Assembly: GCA_005791325.1 (NCBI GenBank)
Contig: SXXA01000072.1
Span: forward strand, 1 to 15,754
Direction: 5' to 3'
Length of the DNA stretch: 15,754 nt
DNA from: Actinomycetota bacterium
Lineage (GTDB): Bacteria > Margulisbacteria > Marinamargulisbacteria > SXXA01
Both the position numbers and the translations under genes were made by a program. Below the pieces are notes generated by a model. The model was not told the DNA's origin. It made no database searches and saw only the letters and a program-made list of their open reading frames with translations. Shown here piece by piece: positions 1-7,365 of this stretch (position 1 is its first letter; each line of letters starts with the position of its first letter).

Positions 1-749
1 CCCCCCCGACGCGTGATTGGCAATTGCTTAATGGCATCCATCGTCTCAGCTTCCCCCATCACTCGTACCGCTAGATCTTTTTTGCGAGATTCCAATGGTC
101 CGGCCGGTAATTCAATGTGTTCCGTTTGCAAACTACTACCAATATCTTGCAAACTTAACTGTAATTGAGACATCCGGTGAAGATTGGGTTGGATTAAAAT
201 AGCCGGATCCACATACCCTCCCATTTGCACGGATGCCACACCAGGGATGGTGGTAAATCGAGGTCGAATTTGATCGCGTACCTTGGCCATTAAATCAGCG
301 CGACTAAGGGTGTCACTAACCACTGATACCCAAATAATTGGTCGGTCTTCTGGGTTTGTTTTTCGTACGACTGGCGGGTCTACTTCACGAGGGAATTGAC
401 GCTGAATCCGTGCCAAGGCAACTTGAATATCTTGGACAGCTGTGTCGATTGGTGTATTTAATTCAAATTCAGCCGTCACCGATACCCCATTTGAGCGGGC
501 AACCGTATAAATGGCGGTGATGCCTTGCACGGATGATATGGCATTTTCAATCGGATCTGCCAATTGTTTTTCAACCAGCTCTGGGTTTGCCCCTTCCCAA
601 CTGACTGTAATATCAACCACCGGAAAATCCACGTCCGGAAATTCACTGATCCCCATTTTTTGTACCGATAGGATGCCAAATAACACCAAGGCAATCATGA
701 GCATCCACGTTAGAATATGACGTCTAATAAATAATTCAACCCATCCCAT
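1..749 (-). CDS. RND-family efflux pump inner-membrane subunit (AcrB/MdtB-like), N-terminal part
   Basis: Proton-driven drug or solute exporter of the inner membrane, the motor of a tripartite pump. The reading frame is open from ATG at 749 to the left edge, about 249 residues. It starts MGWVELFIRRHILTWML, the short cytoplasmic end and first membrane helix of RND pumps (helix about residues 11-28). The hallmark GISEFPDVDFPVVDITV follows at about residues 33-49, then WEGANPELVEKQLADPIENA and a porter-domain sequence with R...FP..VDPP and RPIIWVSV. All this matches the HAE1/AcrB family; full members have about 1000-1050 residues, so roughly a quarter is visible. The ATG shares one base with the TAA stop of the upstream outer membrane factor gene (TAATG), so translation is probably coupled. 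Substrate cannot be told. The family assignment is secure; the exact subfamily is not. Confidence 0.93.
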   Translation of the reverse strand, partial: MGWVELFIRRHILTWMLMIALVLFGILSVQKMGISEFPDVDFPVVDITVSWEGANPELVEKQLADPIENAISSVQGITAIYTVARSNGVSVTAEFELNTPIDTAVQDIQVALARIQRQFPREVDPPVVRKTNPEDRPIIWVSVVSDTLSRADLMAKVRDQIRPRFTTIPGVASVQMGGYVDPAILIQPNLHRMSQLQLSLQDIGSSLQTEHIELPAGPLESRKKDLAVRVMGEAETMDAIKQLPITRRG

Positions 750-1945
750 TAGGGATCTCCAAATTCATTGGGGTGATGTAACCAATATCGAATCGCCCGA
801 ATACGTTCGGTTTCCACTTGGGCTGTTAACCAATCGGTGTGTGCGTTTAAACGATTGGACAAGGCCATGATAACGTCAATCGATGTGGCTAGCTGAGACA
901 GGGATTCAGATCGAATGGTTTGATAATGATGATGGGCACTTTCATACGCTTGTAATCGCAAGCGTTCGTGCTGGAAAGCTTGGCTAAGTTCGTTTTCTAT
1001 CACACGTCGCTTCATTTCTAATTGGGTATTTGCGATTGAATATTCAATCATGGCGCGTTGGATGTGCTGGGTGATTTTTTGCGTCATTCCCTCCCGATTT
1101 CCCCCATCAATCCATGGCCAATTCCAAGTTAATTGGGCCACCGCCCGCATACCATCGGGGCGTGCAGGCTGAATGATTTCCCCACCCACTCGTCCGGTTA
1201 GGTTGGGGTTGCTGGTAAAATTGGCCAACTCGGCATCGGCCTTGAGTGAATCAATTACGGCTTGTAATAATTTCAATTGGGGGTGTGACTCGGTTTGATT
1301 GGGGGTTGGGGCCACCCATCGACCCATGTTAGAAATGGGGTGACCCACCATCTCAGATAATTGGCCGGCTAGTTTGGTTTTGGATTGTCTTAATTCCATC
1401 ATGGATGCCAAATGGGCCATTCGTTGGTCTCGTAACGCGATTAATTCACTGGGTTTGACCCGACCAATGTGAACCCAATTTTGGATCTGGGCGATTCGTT
1501 GATCGAGTAACCGAATGGTTGAGCCGAGCGCTTCTTCAGCCAAGTTCATACGATGCCATTGGCTACATAATTCCAACACTTGATGAGCGATACTCAATTG
1601 TTTAAGGGTGCCTTGATGATGGTGTTGGGCGATTTTATAGGTGGTCGATTGGCCTAAAAAATGAGAGATACCCTCTGTAAATAAGGGGATAGAGAGGCCC
1701 CAAAACGATGATACACTTGATTCAGTTTGGGGAGATACACGAATGGTGCCATTATTTCCCCATTGTAATTGGGCGCTAGACTGATTGCTTAACAGCTGCC
1801 CCCTTTCAATATTGGTTTGAATTTGTACCAATGGGTGAACCTGTTGAAAGGAAATGGCATCCTTAATGAGGGATGGGAGGGTAGGGGATGCATGAATGGC
1901 GATCCAACTGACACCCATGATTCCAATAATGACCGCTAATTTCAT
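749..1945 (-). CDS. TolC-like outer membrane efflux protein
   Basis: Outer membrane factor forming the exit duct of an RND pump. The 398-residue product begins with a signal peptide (MKLAVIIGIMGVSWIAIHA, cleavage probably near residue 19). It continues with long amphipathic helices rich in Q, A, L and E (about residues 100-215 and 280-390) separated by shorter strand-like stretches, including LTGRVGGEI and VAQLTWNWPWIDGGNREG, the latter typical of the OEP repeat. Length is slightly below the usual 420-480. The gene directly precedes and overlaps the RND pump gene by one base. The usual order is adaptor-pump-duct, so duct-first is less common, and the membrane fusion protein is not present in the window; it may lie past the left edge. 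No Shine-Dalgarno is seen; a -10-like TACACT lies 6 nt before ATG. Assignment rests on architecture and context more than on single diagnostic residues. Confidence 0.8.
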   Translation of the reverse strand: MKLAVIIGIMGVSWIAIHASPTLPSLIKDAISFQQVHPLVQIQTNIERGQLLSNQSSAQLQWGNNGTIRVSPQTESSVSSFWGLSIPLFTEGISHFLGQSTTYKIAQHHHQGTLKQLSIAHQVLELCSQWHRMNLAEEALGSTIRLLDQRIAQIQNWVHIGRVKPSELIALRDQRMAHLASMMELRQSKTKLAGQLSEMVGHPISNMGRWVAPTPNQTESHPQLKLLQAVIDSLKADAELANFTSNPNLTGRVGGEIIQPARPDGMRAVAQLTWNWPWIDGGNREGMTQKITQHIQRAMIEYSIANTQLEMKRRVIENELSQAFQHERLRLQAYESAHHHYQTIRSESLSQLATSIDVIMALSNRLNAHTDWLTAQVETERIRAIRYWLHHPNEFGDP

Positions 1946-1951
1946 AATGCC

Positions 1952-1972
1952 AGTGTAACGATATTAGTGTAA
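1952..1972 (-). promoter_or_regulatory. Putative promoter of the efflux operon with tandem TTACACT repeats
   Basis: On the minus strand TTACACT occurs twice, 14 nt apart (plus-strand 1952-1958 and 1966-1972). The proximal TACACT fits a -10 box and ends 6 nt before the ATG at 1945, so the transcript would begin at or within a base or two of the start codon. No convincing -35 is visible. The repeat could instead be a regulator site; nothing in the sequence decides between these. Confidence 0.4.
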
Positions 1973-2007
1973 TTAATAAATAGCATCGTTGGCTGTTACT
2001 TGATACT

Positions 2008-3564
2008 ATGGGGATCATGAGGACTCAATGGCCTTTCATTGTGGTTGGAAGTGGGATAGCAGGGCTGTCGGCGGCACGCGTGATGGCAGATGTCGGCCCC
2101 GTTTTGGTGGTGACCAAGGGACCGATTCGAACCAGTGCGACCCAATGGGCACAAGGTGGCATTGCGGTGGTGATGCATTCGGATGATCAACCGTTGTATC
2201 ATTTTACGGATACCATTAAGGCTGGGGATGGCTTGTGTAACCCCGAGGCGGTTCAAGTATTGGTGCAAGAGGGGCCCCAACGCGTGGCGGAGTTAATTCA
2301 GTTGGGGGCTAAATTTGATCGGGATACGGATGGGTATTCATTGACCCAAGAAGCGGCCCATTCGCAGCGTCGTATTTTGCATGCGGGTGATTCCACCGGT
2401 AAAGAAATTGAAAAAACCTTGGGGAATGCCTTGTTAAGACACCCCAATGTGACTTTTTTAGATCATACCACGGTAACGGAGTTATTGATGGCAGATGGGG
2501 AGTGTGTTGGTATTGCGGTAATGCCATCGAATCAGGTGGGCGAGCCTCGTTGTATTTATGCCAATGCGGTGGTATTGGCAACCGGTGGGTGTGCCCAAGT
2601 ATACCATCGTAATACCAACCCATCGGTGGCAACCGGCGATGGGATTGCATTGGCGTATCAAGCGGGTGCGACCATACAGGACATGGAAATGATTCAGTTT
2701 CACCCCACCACGTTGTATGTAGGGGAGTCGGATTCAAAATCATCGTTTTTGATCTCTGAATCGGTTCGGGGTGAGGGGGGATATTTATTAAATCAGGACG
2801 GTCAGCGGTGGCTATTGGGATGTCATCCTGATGCAGAATTGGCCCCACGTGATTGGGTGGCTCGTGCCATTTTTGCGGAAATGATGTCATCGGGTAGTCC
2901 GTTTGTGTGGTTGGACCTTAGTCATATTCCTCTTGATTTGCCAACCCGATTTCCCACCATATTCAAGCGATGTTTAGATAATGGTTTGGATATGAGACGT
3001 CAGCCTATTCCGGTAACGCCGGCGGCCCATTATGTCATGGGAGGGGTTTGGACCAATTTATCAGCCCAAACATCGATTCCTAGGTTGCTAGCAGCGGGGG
3101 AATGTGCGTGTGTGGGGGTTCATGGTGCCAATCGGTTGGCGTCCAATTCATTGCTGGATGGCTTGGTATTTGGCTGTCGAGCGGGGGAGGTTGCAAAGGG
3201 ATGGGTCTCCCATGGCCATCGTCCTGCAAGCAACAAGCGATGGGGGCGTCAATCTAGCGAATCAACATCGGTTCGCCGGCAATTGCGGCATATGATGTGG
3301 GAAAAGGTGGGGATTCAGCGGGATGAAGTGGGGTTGTTGGATGCCATTCAAACCATTGAAGAATGGCTGATGGTAGCGGGTGGATTTGATTTTGAAACAT
3401 TTGCCATGTTACAGGTATCCGATTTAATTGCCCGTTCCGCATTATCTCGCACGGAATCGAGGGGGGGGCATTATCGAATAGATTACCCCCATTCCAATGC
3501 AGTGGCGGCACACACTATGTTAATTGCCGGAAAAAACCCTGTTTTTTCCACCACACCACTTTAG
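2008..3564 (+). CDS. nadB: L-aspartate oxidase
   Basis: FAD enzyme that oxidises L-aspartate to iminoaspartate, the first step of de novo NAD synthesis; its product is used by quinolinate synthase NadA. The 518-residue product is near family length (about 530-540). Visible motifs: FAD-binding GSGIAG at 14-19, TQWAQGGIAVV at about 46-56, HPTTLY and ISESVRGEGG of the substrate/FAD region, LAPRDWVARA, TPAAHYVMGG, and LLAAGECACVGVHGANRLASNS with LLDGLVFG near the FAD site. A C-terminal helical domain follows. This pattern separates NadB from succinate dehydrogenase and fumarate reductase flavoproteins. NadA and NadC are not adjacent. ATG at 2008 lacks a Shine-Dalgarno; the in-frame ATG at 2017 is preceded by GGGG and is an equally good start. 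The 3' end overlaps the convergent gene by 50 bp. A run of eight G at 3461-3468 lies in frame. Confidence 0.96.
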   Translation: MGIMRTQWPFIVVGSGIAGLSAARVMADVGPVLVVTKGPIRTSATQWAQGGIAVVMHSDDQPLYHFTDTIKAGDGLCNPEAVQVLVQEGPQRVAELIQLGAKFDRDTDGYSLTQEAAHSQRRILHAGDSTGKEIEKTLGNALLRHPNVTFLDHTTVTELLMADGECVGIAVMPSNQVGEPRCIYANAVVLATGGCAQVYHRNTNPSVATGDGIALAYQAGATIQDMEMIQFHPTTLYVGESDSKSSFLISESVRGEGGYLLNQDGQRWLLGCHPDAELAPRDWVARAIFAEMMSSGSPFVWLDLSHIPLDLPTRFPTIFKRCLDNGLDMRRQPIPVTPAAHYVMGGVWTNLSAQTSIPRLLAAGECACVGVHGANRLASNSLLDGLVFGCRAGEVAKGWVSHGHRPASNKRWGRQSSESTSVRRQLRHMMWEKVGIQRDEVGLLDAIQTIEEWLMVAGGFDFETFAMLQVSDLIARSALSRTESRGGHYRIDYPHSNAVAAHTMLIAGKNPVFSTTPL

Positions 3565-4234
3565 TGGCACGGCTTTCGTGCATCCAACCGCGTGGCCATT
3601 GTATTTTAAGTTTACCAATGACATGGTGTCTGGTGCGTCGATCGAAGCGATTAATTAGTTGATCGAATGCGATGGGGAAATGTTTCCATATCAATTCCAG
3701 TGTTTCGATGGTTATAGAATCGAGTGGGTGTTTATAACAGGTATGAATTCGTTGTTGAATTTGATTTAATAGTGTGGGTAATAATCCTTCGAACTGATCA
3801 TGGCTAGGGTATTCGATTTGCAAATGGATTAACTCATGTGCCAGAAAAAAAGATTCAGGAATAGCTTGATATTCGTCAATCCATACAATTAATCGGGGGA
3901 TGATTAAAACGGAGTGGGGCATGTTATGTTGGCTTGAAAAAATACGTAGGCCACTGAGTATGCGAGAATGTGTTTTGGGGTTTTTGATTAGATTGGTTAA
4001 TATTTTAAATGCAATGGGTACCAATTGATGGCGGGAATTATTGGTGGTTCTATCGAGGCAATACATTAGGCTTCCAATGGTCCAGTTAATACTATCTTGA
4101 CACCATTTGAGGGTATTTCGGGCTTGAAATGATTGTAAGATTTCAATTAACTGGGGATGATTCCCATGGTTACTAGCTTTTATTAATTGTTTAGCTGTAC
4201 TAACGAGTTCGATGGTTGTCATATGTCCCCCCAT
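3515..4234 (-). CDS. Unrecognised helical protein with an HELIH (HExxH) motif
   Basis: I do not recognise this 239-residue protein. It appears almost wholly alpha-helical, without signal peptide or membrane segment, and is rich in I, L, H and Q. Residues 133-137 read HELIH inside FFLAHELIHLQIEY, the form of a zinc-metallopeptidase helix, with possible acidic third ligands at E141 or E149. The segments around residues 10-85 and 105-200 also look like irregular helical repeats, so the motif may be chance. The tail (about 205-239) is basic and tryptophan-rich. Two starts are possible: ATG at 4234, or ATG at 4222 preceded by a run of six G that could act as a Shine-Dalgarno; the second looks better. 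The gene is convergent with nadB and overlaps it by 50 bp. Its upstream side is the hairpin-rich stretch 4291-4525. Open frame and absence of a better alternative support it as real. Confidence 0.6.
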   Translation of the reverse strand: MGGHMTTIELVSTAKQLIKASNHGNHPQLIEILQSFQARNTLKWCQDSINWTIGSLMYCLDRTTNNSRHQLVPIAFKILTNLIKNPKTHSRILSGLRIFSSQHNMPHSVLIIPRLIVWIDEYQAIPESFFLAHELIHLQIEYPSHDQFEGLLPTLLNQIQQRIHTCYKHPLDSITIETLELIWKHFPIAFDQLINRFDRRTRHHVIGKLKIQWPRGWMHESRATKVVWWKKQGFFRQLT

Positions 4235-4290
4235 TGGTTGTATTTCACTAATGAGTTATCGAAAAAATCGGGGAAATAATTTCACAGAAT

Positions 4291-4525
4291 ATGGATCGTG
4301 GTTGTGAAGCACCCACACCACGGAATGTGCCCTTAGTCATCCCAAGGGCTGTGCCATTATATTTTGTGGCTCAAAGGGTGCCATGCCCCTTTGCTGGGGT
4401 CTGGGGACCGCAGGTTCCCAAATTTATATTTGATTCCCTCCCATCAGGCGAGGGTTAGGTTGGGGTTTTAACTGTGGGCACACCGTACCCACTATCTACT
4501 TCATTCAGTGGGACTGGCGGGGCCA
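4291..4525 (+). ncRNA. Candidate structured RNA in the gene-free stretch 4235-4565
   Basis: No protein gene fits the 331 bp between the HELIH protein and prfC. It holds a series of hairpins: 4297-4322 (CGTGGT...ACCACG plus GTG/CAC, one bulge); 4329-4349 (GCCCTT/AAGGGC, 9-nt loop) with outer AATG/CATT at 4324-4327 and 4355-4358; 4372-4393 (CAAAGGG/CCCTTTG); 4403-4419 (GGGGACC/GGTTCCC, 3-nt loop); 4419-4432 (CAAAT/ATTTG); 4436-4454 (CCCTC/GAGGG). CCCAC at 4488-4492 can pair either with GTGGG at 4474-4478 or with GTGGG at 4508-4512. Two stems contain G-T wobbles that would be C-A mismatches on the other strand, so the plus strand is slightly favoured. I could not match it to RNase P RNA, tmRNA, SRP RNA, 5S rRNA or a known riboswitch. 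On the minus strand it would be the leader of the HELIH gene. Strand, ends and function are uncertain. Confidence 0.35.
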
Positions 4526-4565
4526 AAGCATAAAATAAACCCTCACATCCAATTAGAATACATCC

Positions 4566-6149
4566 TCACCCATCGGATACATTCTTAAATTCAACTTCTT
4601 TAAACTCATCGCGATCACGGTCCAAACCCCATCGCGTTTGGGCCATATAGACCATCCTTCCAGCCACATCGGTCGCCATTTGTACCCGACGGGCTCCCAT
4701 TAATCGATCCAATGATTCACCCGCTTGGGGTACCACCCAACAGGCTTTCACAAATCCCAATGCATCAAATCGACACTGTGCCCCATATTCATGTTCCAAT
4801 CGATACTGAATTACCTCAAATTGTAACGCCCCCACGGTTCCAATTACTTTCCTGCCATCATACAATGTAAATAACTGTGCCACGCCCTCTTCACACAATT
4901 GTAATAATCCTTTTTGCAATTGTTTCGTTTTAAGTGGGTTTAAATTGATGCACGCACGAAATAATTCCGGTGAAAAATGAGGGATACCTTTAAATTGAAT
5001 GAGCTCCCCCTCACTTAAAGTGTCCCCAATTTTTAATGACCCTGTATCGTGCAATCCCACAATATCACCCGGATAGGCCACATCTATAATATCTTTCTCT
5101 TGGGCCATAAAGGCTGTTGGGTTGGCACACCGTATTATTTTATTCGATGCCACGTTTAACACTTTTTGGTTGCGCTCAAATGTTCCCGAACAAATCCGAA
5201 CAAAGGCAATCCTATCCCGATGCTTGGGGTCAATATTGGCATGGATTTTAAAGACAAATCCAGAAAATTGAGATTCATTTGGCAATACCAACCGACGATC
5301 TGTTTCGCGTGGTTGAGGGGGAGGGGCATGGTGAATAAAAAAATCGAGCAACTCTTTAACACCAAAATTATTTAACGCACAACCAAAAAACACCGGCGTT
5401 AATTGCCCTGATTCATAAGCCACTTGGTCAAATGGCACCGTTACACCCTGTATCAACGCCACTTCATCTCGTAATAGATTGGCTAAATCGTCTCCGACCA
5501 TCTTATCTAAGGTTGGATCCATCACCCCGCGAATGACCACCGCATCCTCTGCTTGATGCGTTGCATGTGGACGGTACAATACCACTTCATTGGTTAATAA
5601 TTTGTAAACCCCTTTAAACGACTTTCCACTCCCAATCGGCCATGTAATCGGACATATGGTCATGTTTAAGCGTTGCTCAATTTCATCTAATAAACCCAAT
5701 GGTTCCTGCGTTTCGCGATCCATTTTATTAATAAAGGTCATGACTGGTGTGTGACGCATCCGACACACATCCAATAACTTAAACGTTTGGGCTTCTACCC
5801 CTTTTGCCGCATCAATTACCATTAACGCCGAATCAACGGCAGTTAAGGTTCGGTAGGTGTCTTCACAAAAATCCTCGTGACCAGGTGTGTCTAATAAATT
5901 AATTTTGAAACCACCATATTCAAATCCCATGACCGAGGTGGCTACCGATATTCCACGTTGACGCTCAATTTCCATAAAATCAGAGGTGGCATGTCGGGTC
6001 GCTTTTTTGGCTTTTACAGCGCCTGCCACTTGAATCGCACCGCCAAATAATAATAATTTTTCAGTGAGGGTGGTTTTACCTGCGTCTGGGTGAGACACAA
6101 TCCCAAACGTCCGACGACGCGCAATTTCATCTAAAAAAGGAATGTTCAT
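4566..6149 (-). CDS. prfC: Peptide chain release factor 3 (RF3)
   Basis: Translational GTPase that removes RF1/RF2 from the ribosome after peptide release; cytoplasmic. The 527 residues agree with the E. coli protein (529). GTPase motifs: G1 SHPDAGKTT at 19-27, G2 RQRGIS at 63-68, G3 DTPGHEDF at 87-94, G4 NKMD at 141-144. The SHPDAGKTTL form of G1, FMEIERQRGISVATSVM, and the later ETDRRL.LPN and FSGFVFKIHANIDPKHRDRIAFVRICSG region are specific to RF3 and separate it from EF-G and LepA. Domain II and the C-terminal domain (FSPELFRACINLNPLKTKQLQKGL, GTVGALQFEV) are complete. The gene follows rpmB by 30 bp and is likely co-transcribed with it. The start ATG at 6149 is preceded by a minus-strand A6G8 tract ending 7 nt upstream, which would serve as the ribosome binding site. 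Confidence 0.98.
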   Translation of the reverse strand: MNIPFLDEIARRRTFGIVSHPDAGKTTLTEKLLLFGGAIQVAGAVKAKKATRHATSDFMEIERQRGISVATSVMGFEYGGFKINLLDTPGHEDFCEDTYRTLTAVDSALMVIDAAKGVEAQTFKLLDVCRMRHTPVMTFINKMDRETQEPLGLLDEIEQRLNMTICPITWPIGSGKSFKGVYKLLTNEVVLYRPHATHQAEDAVVIRGVMDPTLDKMVGDDLANLLRDEVALIQGVTVPFDQVAYESGQLTPVFFGCALNNFGVKELLDFFIHHAPPPQPRETDRRLVLPNESQFSGFVFKIHANIDPKHRDRIAFVRICSGTFERNQKVLNVASNKIIRCANPTAFMAQEKDIIDVAYPGDIVGLHDTGSLKIGDTLSEGELIQFKGIPHFSPELFRACINLNPLKTKQLQKGLLQLCEEGVAQLFTLYDGRKVIGTVGALQFEVIQYRLEHEYGAQCRFDALGFVKACWVVPQAGESLDRLMGARRVQMATDVAGRMVYMAQTRWGLDRDRDEFKEVEFKNVSDG

Positions 6150-6156
6150 GATGGGT

Positions 6157-6170
6157 CCCCCCCCTTTTTT
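6157..6170 (-). promoter_or_regulatory. A6G8 homopolymer tract at the prfC ribosome binding site
   Basis: The plus strand reads C8 followed by T6, so the prfC mRNA carries A6G8 seven nucleotides before ATG. It is the only Shine-Dalgarno-like sequence there. Runs of this length are prone to slippage, and a change would alter spacing of the ribosome site rather than the reading frame. Functional effect is inferred. Confidence 0.45.
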
Positions 6171-6179
6171 ACTGAGGCG

Positions 6180-6371
6180 TTAGGCAACCAATTTACGACT
6201 AATCGTCTTGATGCAAGATGTGCAAATTCTTGCTCGAGGAGGGAATCCCTCGATTGGAACAGACACCGTTTGCAAATTGGGGTTCCAACGACGTCTCGTT
6301 TTTCGATTGGAATGGCTAACGCTGGTGCCACTCCGGGGTTTTTTTCCACACATTTGACATTGCTGAGCCAT
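6180..6371 (-). CDS. rpmB: 50S ribosomal protein L28
   Basis: Small protein of the large ribosomal subunit. The 63-residue sequence begins MAQQCQMCGKKPRSG and continues VSHSNRKTRRRWNPNLQ, the L28 signature, and ends RICTSCIKTISRKL. Cysteines at 5, 8, 50 and 53 form two CxxC pairs, so this is the zinc-binding (C+) type. A clear Shine-Dalgarno (AAAGAGG, 7-nt spacing) precedes ATG at 6371, fixing the start. A longer open frame reading in another phase through the same DNA lacks any family resemblance. L28 is often next to rpmG (L33); here the partner downstream is prfC. A stem-loop lies in the leader between the preceding hydrolase gene and this one. Confidence 0.96.
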   Translation of the reverse strand: MAQQCQMCGKKPRSGTSVSHSNRKTRRRWNPNLQTVSVPIEGFPPRARICTSCIKTISRKLVA

Positions 6372-6410
6372 AACAGAACCTCTTTAAAATTTAAAATGGA
6401 ACACAAATAT

Positions 6411-6445
6411 GAACCTGTATGCGTACATACCTTTAATTCAGGTTC
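6411..6445 (-). promoter_or_regulatory. Stem-loop in the rpmB leader
   Basis: In the 102 bp between the hydrolase stop and rpmB, GAACCT (6411-6416) can pair with AGGTTC (6440-6445). Enclosed is a second perfect stem GTATG/CATAC (6417-6421 with 6426-6430, CGTA loop), with a 9-nt bulge on one side. There is no T-run after it on the minus strand, so it is not a standard intrinsic terminator. It could be a leader structure of rpmB, an RNA-processing site, or an operator-like dyad. Function is not shown. Confidence 0.35.
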
Positions 6446-6473
6446 GATATATTGCCACATTATTTGGATTTAC

Positions 6474-7361
6474 TCAAGTTGTGGGAAATAACCAGTCGAT
6501 AATAGCCGTGTACACCGCCTCACCTGCATCATCATCCAATATAAAATGACGAGATGTAGGCCATAACATCATACTGGCATTGGCTCCTCGGGCTTTGAGC
6601 AAATTGGTTAATATCACCGTTGCTTGACCAAAGTCGGCCACAGGGTCTTGTTGACCCGCCATTAGCAACCATCGAGTGCGTGGTACCCTGTCAAAATGAG
6701 ACGAATGATACAAACGGGATACCCCATCAAAAAAAGCAATAAAAAACGAGGTTGGGGGATCAAATCCACAGAGTGGATCTTGAGTGTAGGCATCCACAAC
6801 CGCTGCACGGTTGCTAATCCAATCAAAGGGGGTTCTTGCGGGTGATATGGACTGATTAAATGATCGATACAACAGTCGCCGAATGAGCCCCCCTCCCGAT
6901 TCCCCCATCACCCCTTTTAAACCCATGCTCACCCATTTCCCCAACCGTGCCAATGGTACCTTAACCAAGGGGGTTCCAATTAAAATGGTTGCATCTGGCA
7001 TGGGACATGCAGGTTGACGTAGTGCCCACTGGACGACCAATGACCCCATGCTATGACCCAATACCACCAAGGGTATGTTAGGCCATCTGTTTTTCACGTC
7101 TTGCAAGGCAATGATCCAATGACGGGTTAACCCATCCCAACCATCTGGTCCCAAATCACCCAGTCGATCCCCTTGGTTGAGCCCGTGTCCAATATGATCC
7201 ACCCCAATAACACCCACCTTTTGGGTGGCCATCCACGTGGCAAATCGATTGTAACCCAAGCTGTGTTCGGTCATGCCATGGCAGAGGACCACCATCGCAC
7301 GGGGTTCATCGGGAATCCACATCCGAGCGCTTCCACCCGCCAAAGGGGAGATGGTCATCAT
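6474..7361 (-). CDS. Alpha/beta hydrolase, monoacylglycerol lipase / lysophospholipase-like (Hydrolase_4)
   Basis: Cytoplasmic serine hydrolase of 295 residues, usual length for the family; likely acts on acyl glycerol or lysophospholipid esters, but the substrate is not proven. The oxyanion-hole motif HGMTEHSLGY is at 28-37, VDHIGHGLNQG at about 54-64, and the nucleophile elbow GHSMG at 102-106 gives Ser104. Asp239 (in GQQDPVAD) and His262 (in SRHFILDD) complete a probable triad. The family normally has RHE after the loop; here the glutamate is Phe263. No signal peptide is seen. The gene starts 4 bp after the SirB-like gene without a clear Shine-Dalgarno, suggesting translational coupling. 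ATG at 7358 is an alternative start. Confidence 0.88.
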   Translation of the reverse strand: MMTISPLAGGSARMWIPDEPRAMVVLCHGMTEHSLGYNRFATWMATQKVGVIGVDHIGHGLNQGDRLGDLGPDGWDGLTRHWIIALQDVKNRWPNIPLVVLGHSMGSLVVQWALRQPACPMPDATILIGTPLVKVPLARLGKWVSMGLKGVMGESGGGLIRRLLYRSFNQSISPARTPFDWISNRAAVVDAYTQDPLCGFDPPTSFFIAFFDGVSRLYHSSHFDRVPRTRWLLMAGQQDPVADFGQATVILTNLLKARGANASMMLWPTSRHFILDDDAGEAVYTAIIDWLFPTT

Positions 7362-7365
7362 GGGG

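Noticed and set aside
2309..2890. 193-codon minus-strand open frame inside nadB
   Set aside because: Antisense shadow of a well-conserved gene; rich in H, P and W, as expected from reversed NadB codons.
4291..4525. 6S RNA, tmRNA, RNase P RNA or cobalamin riboswitch
   Set aside because: A short resemblance to 6S (GCCAGTCCCACTGA on the minus strand) is not backed by a rod-shaped fold; conserved RNase P, tmRNA and riboswitch core motifs were not found.
6146..6460. 104-codon minus-strand open frame overlapping rpmB
   Set aside because: Reads the L28 gene in another phase; no family resemblance, while rpmB has a Shine-Dalgarno and the complete L28 signature.
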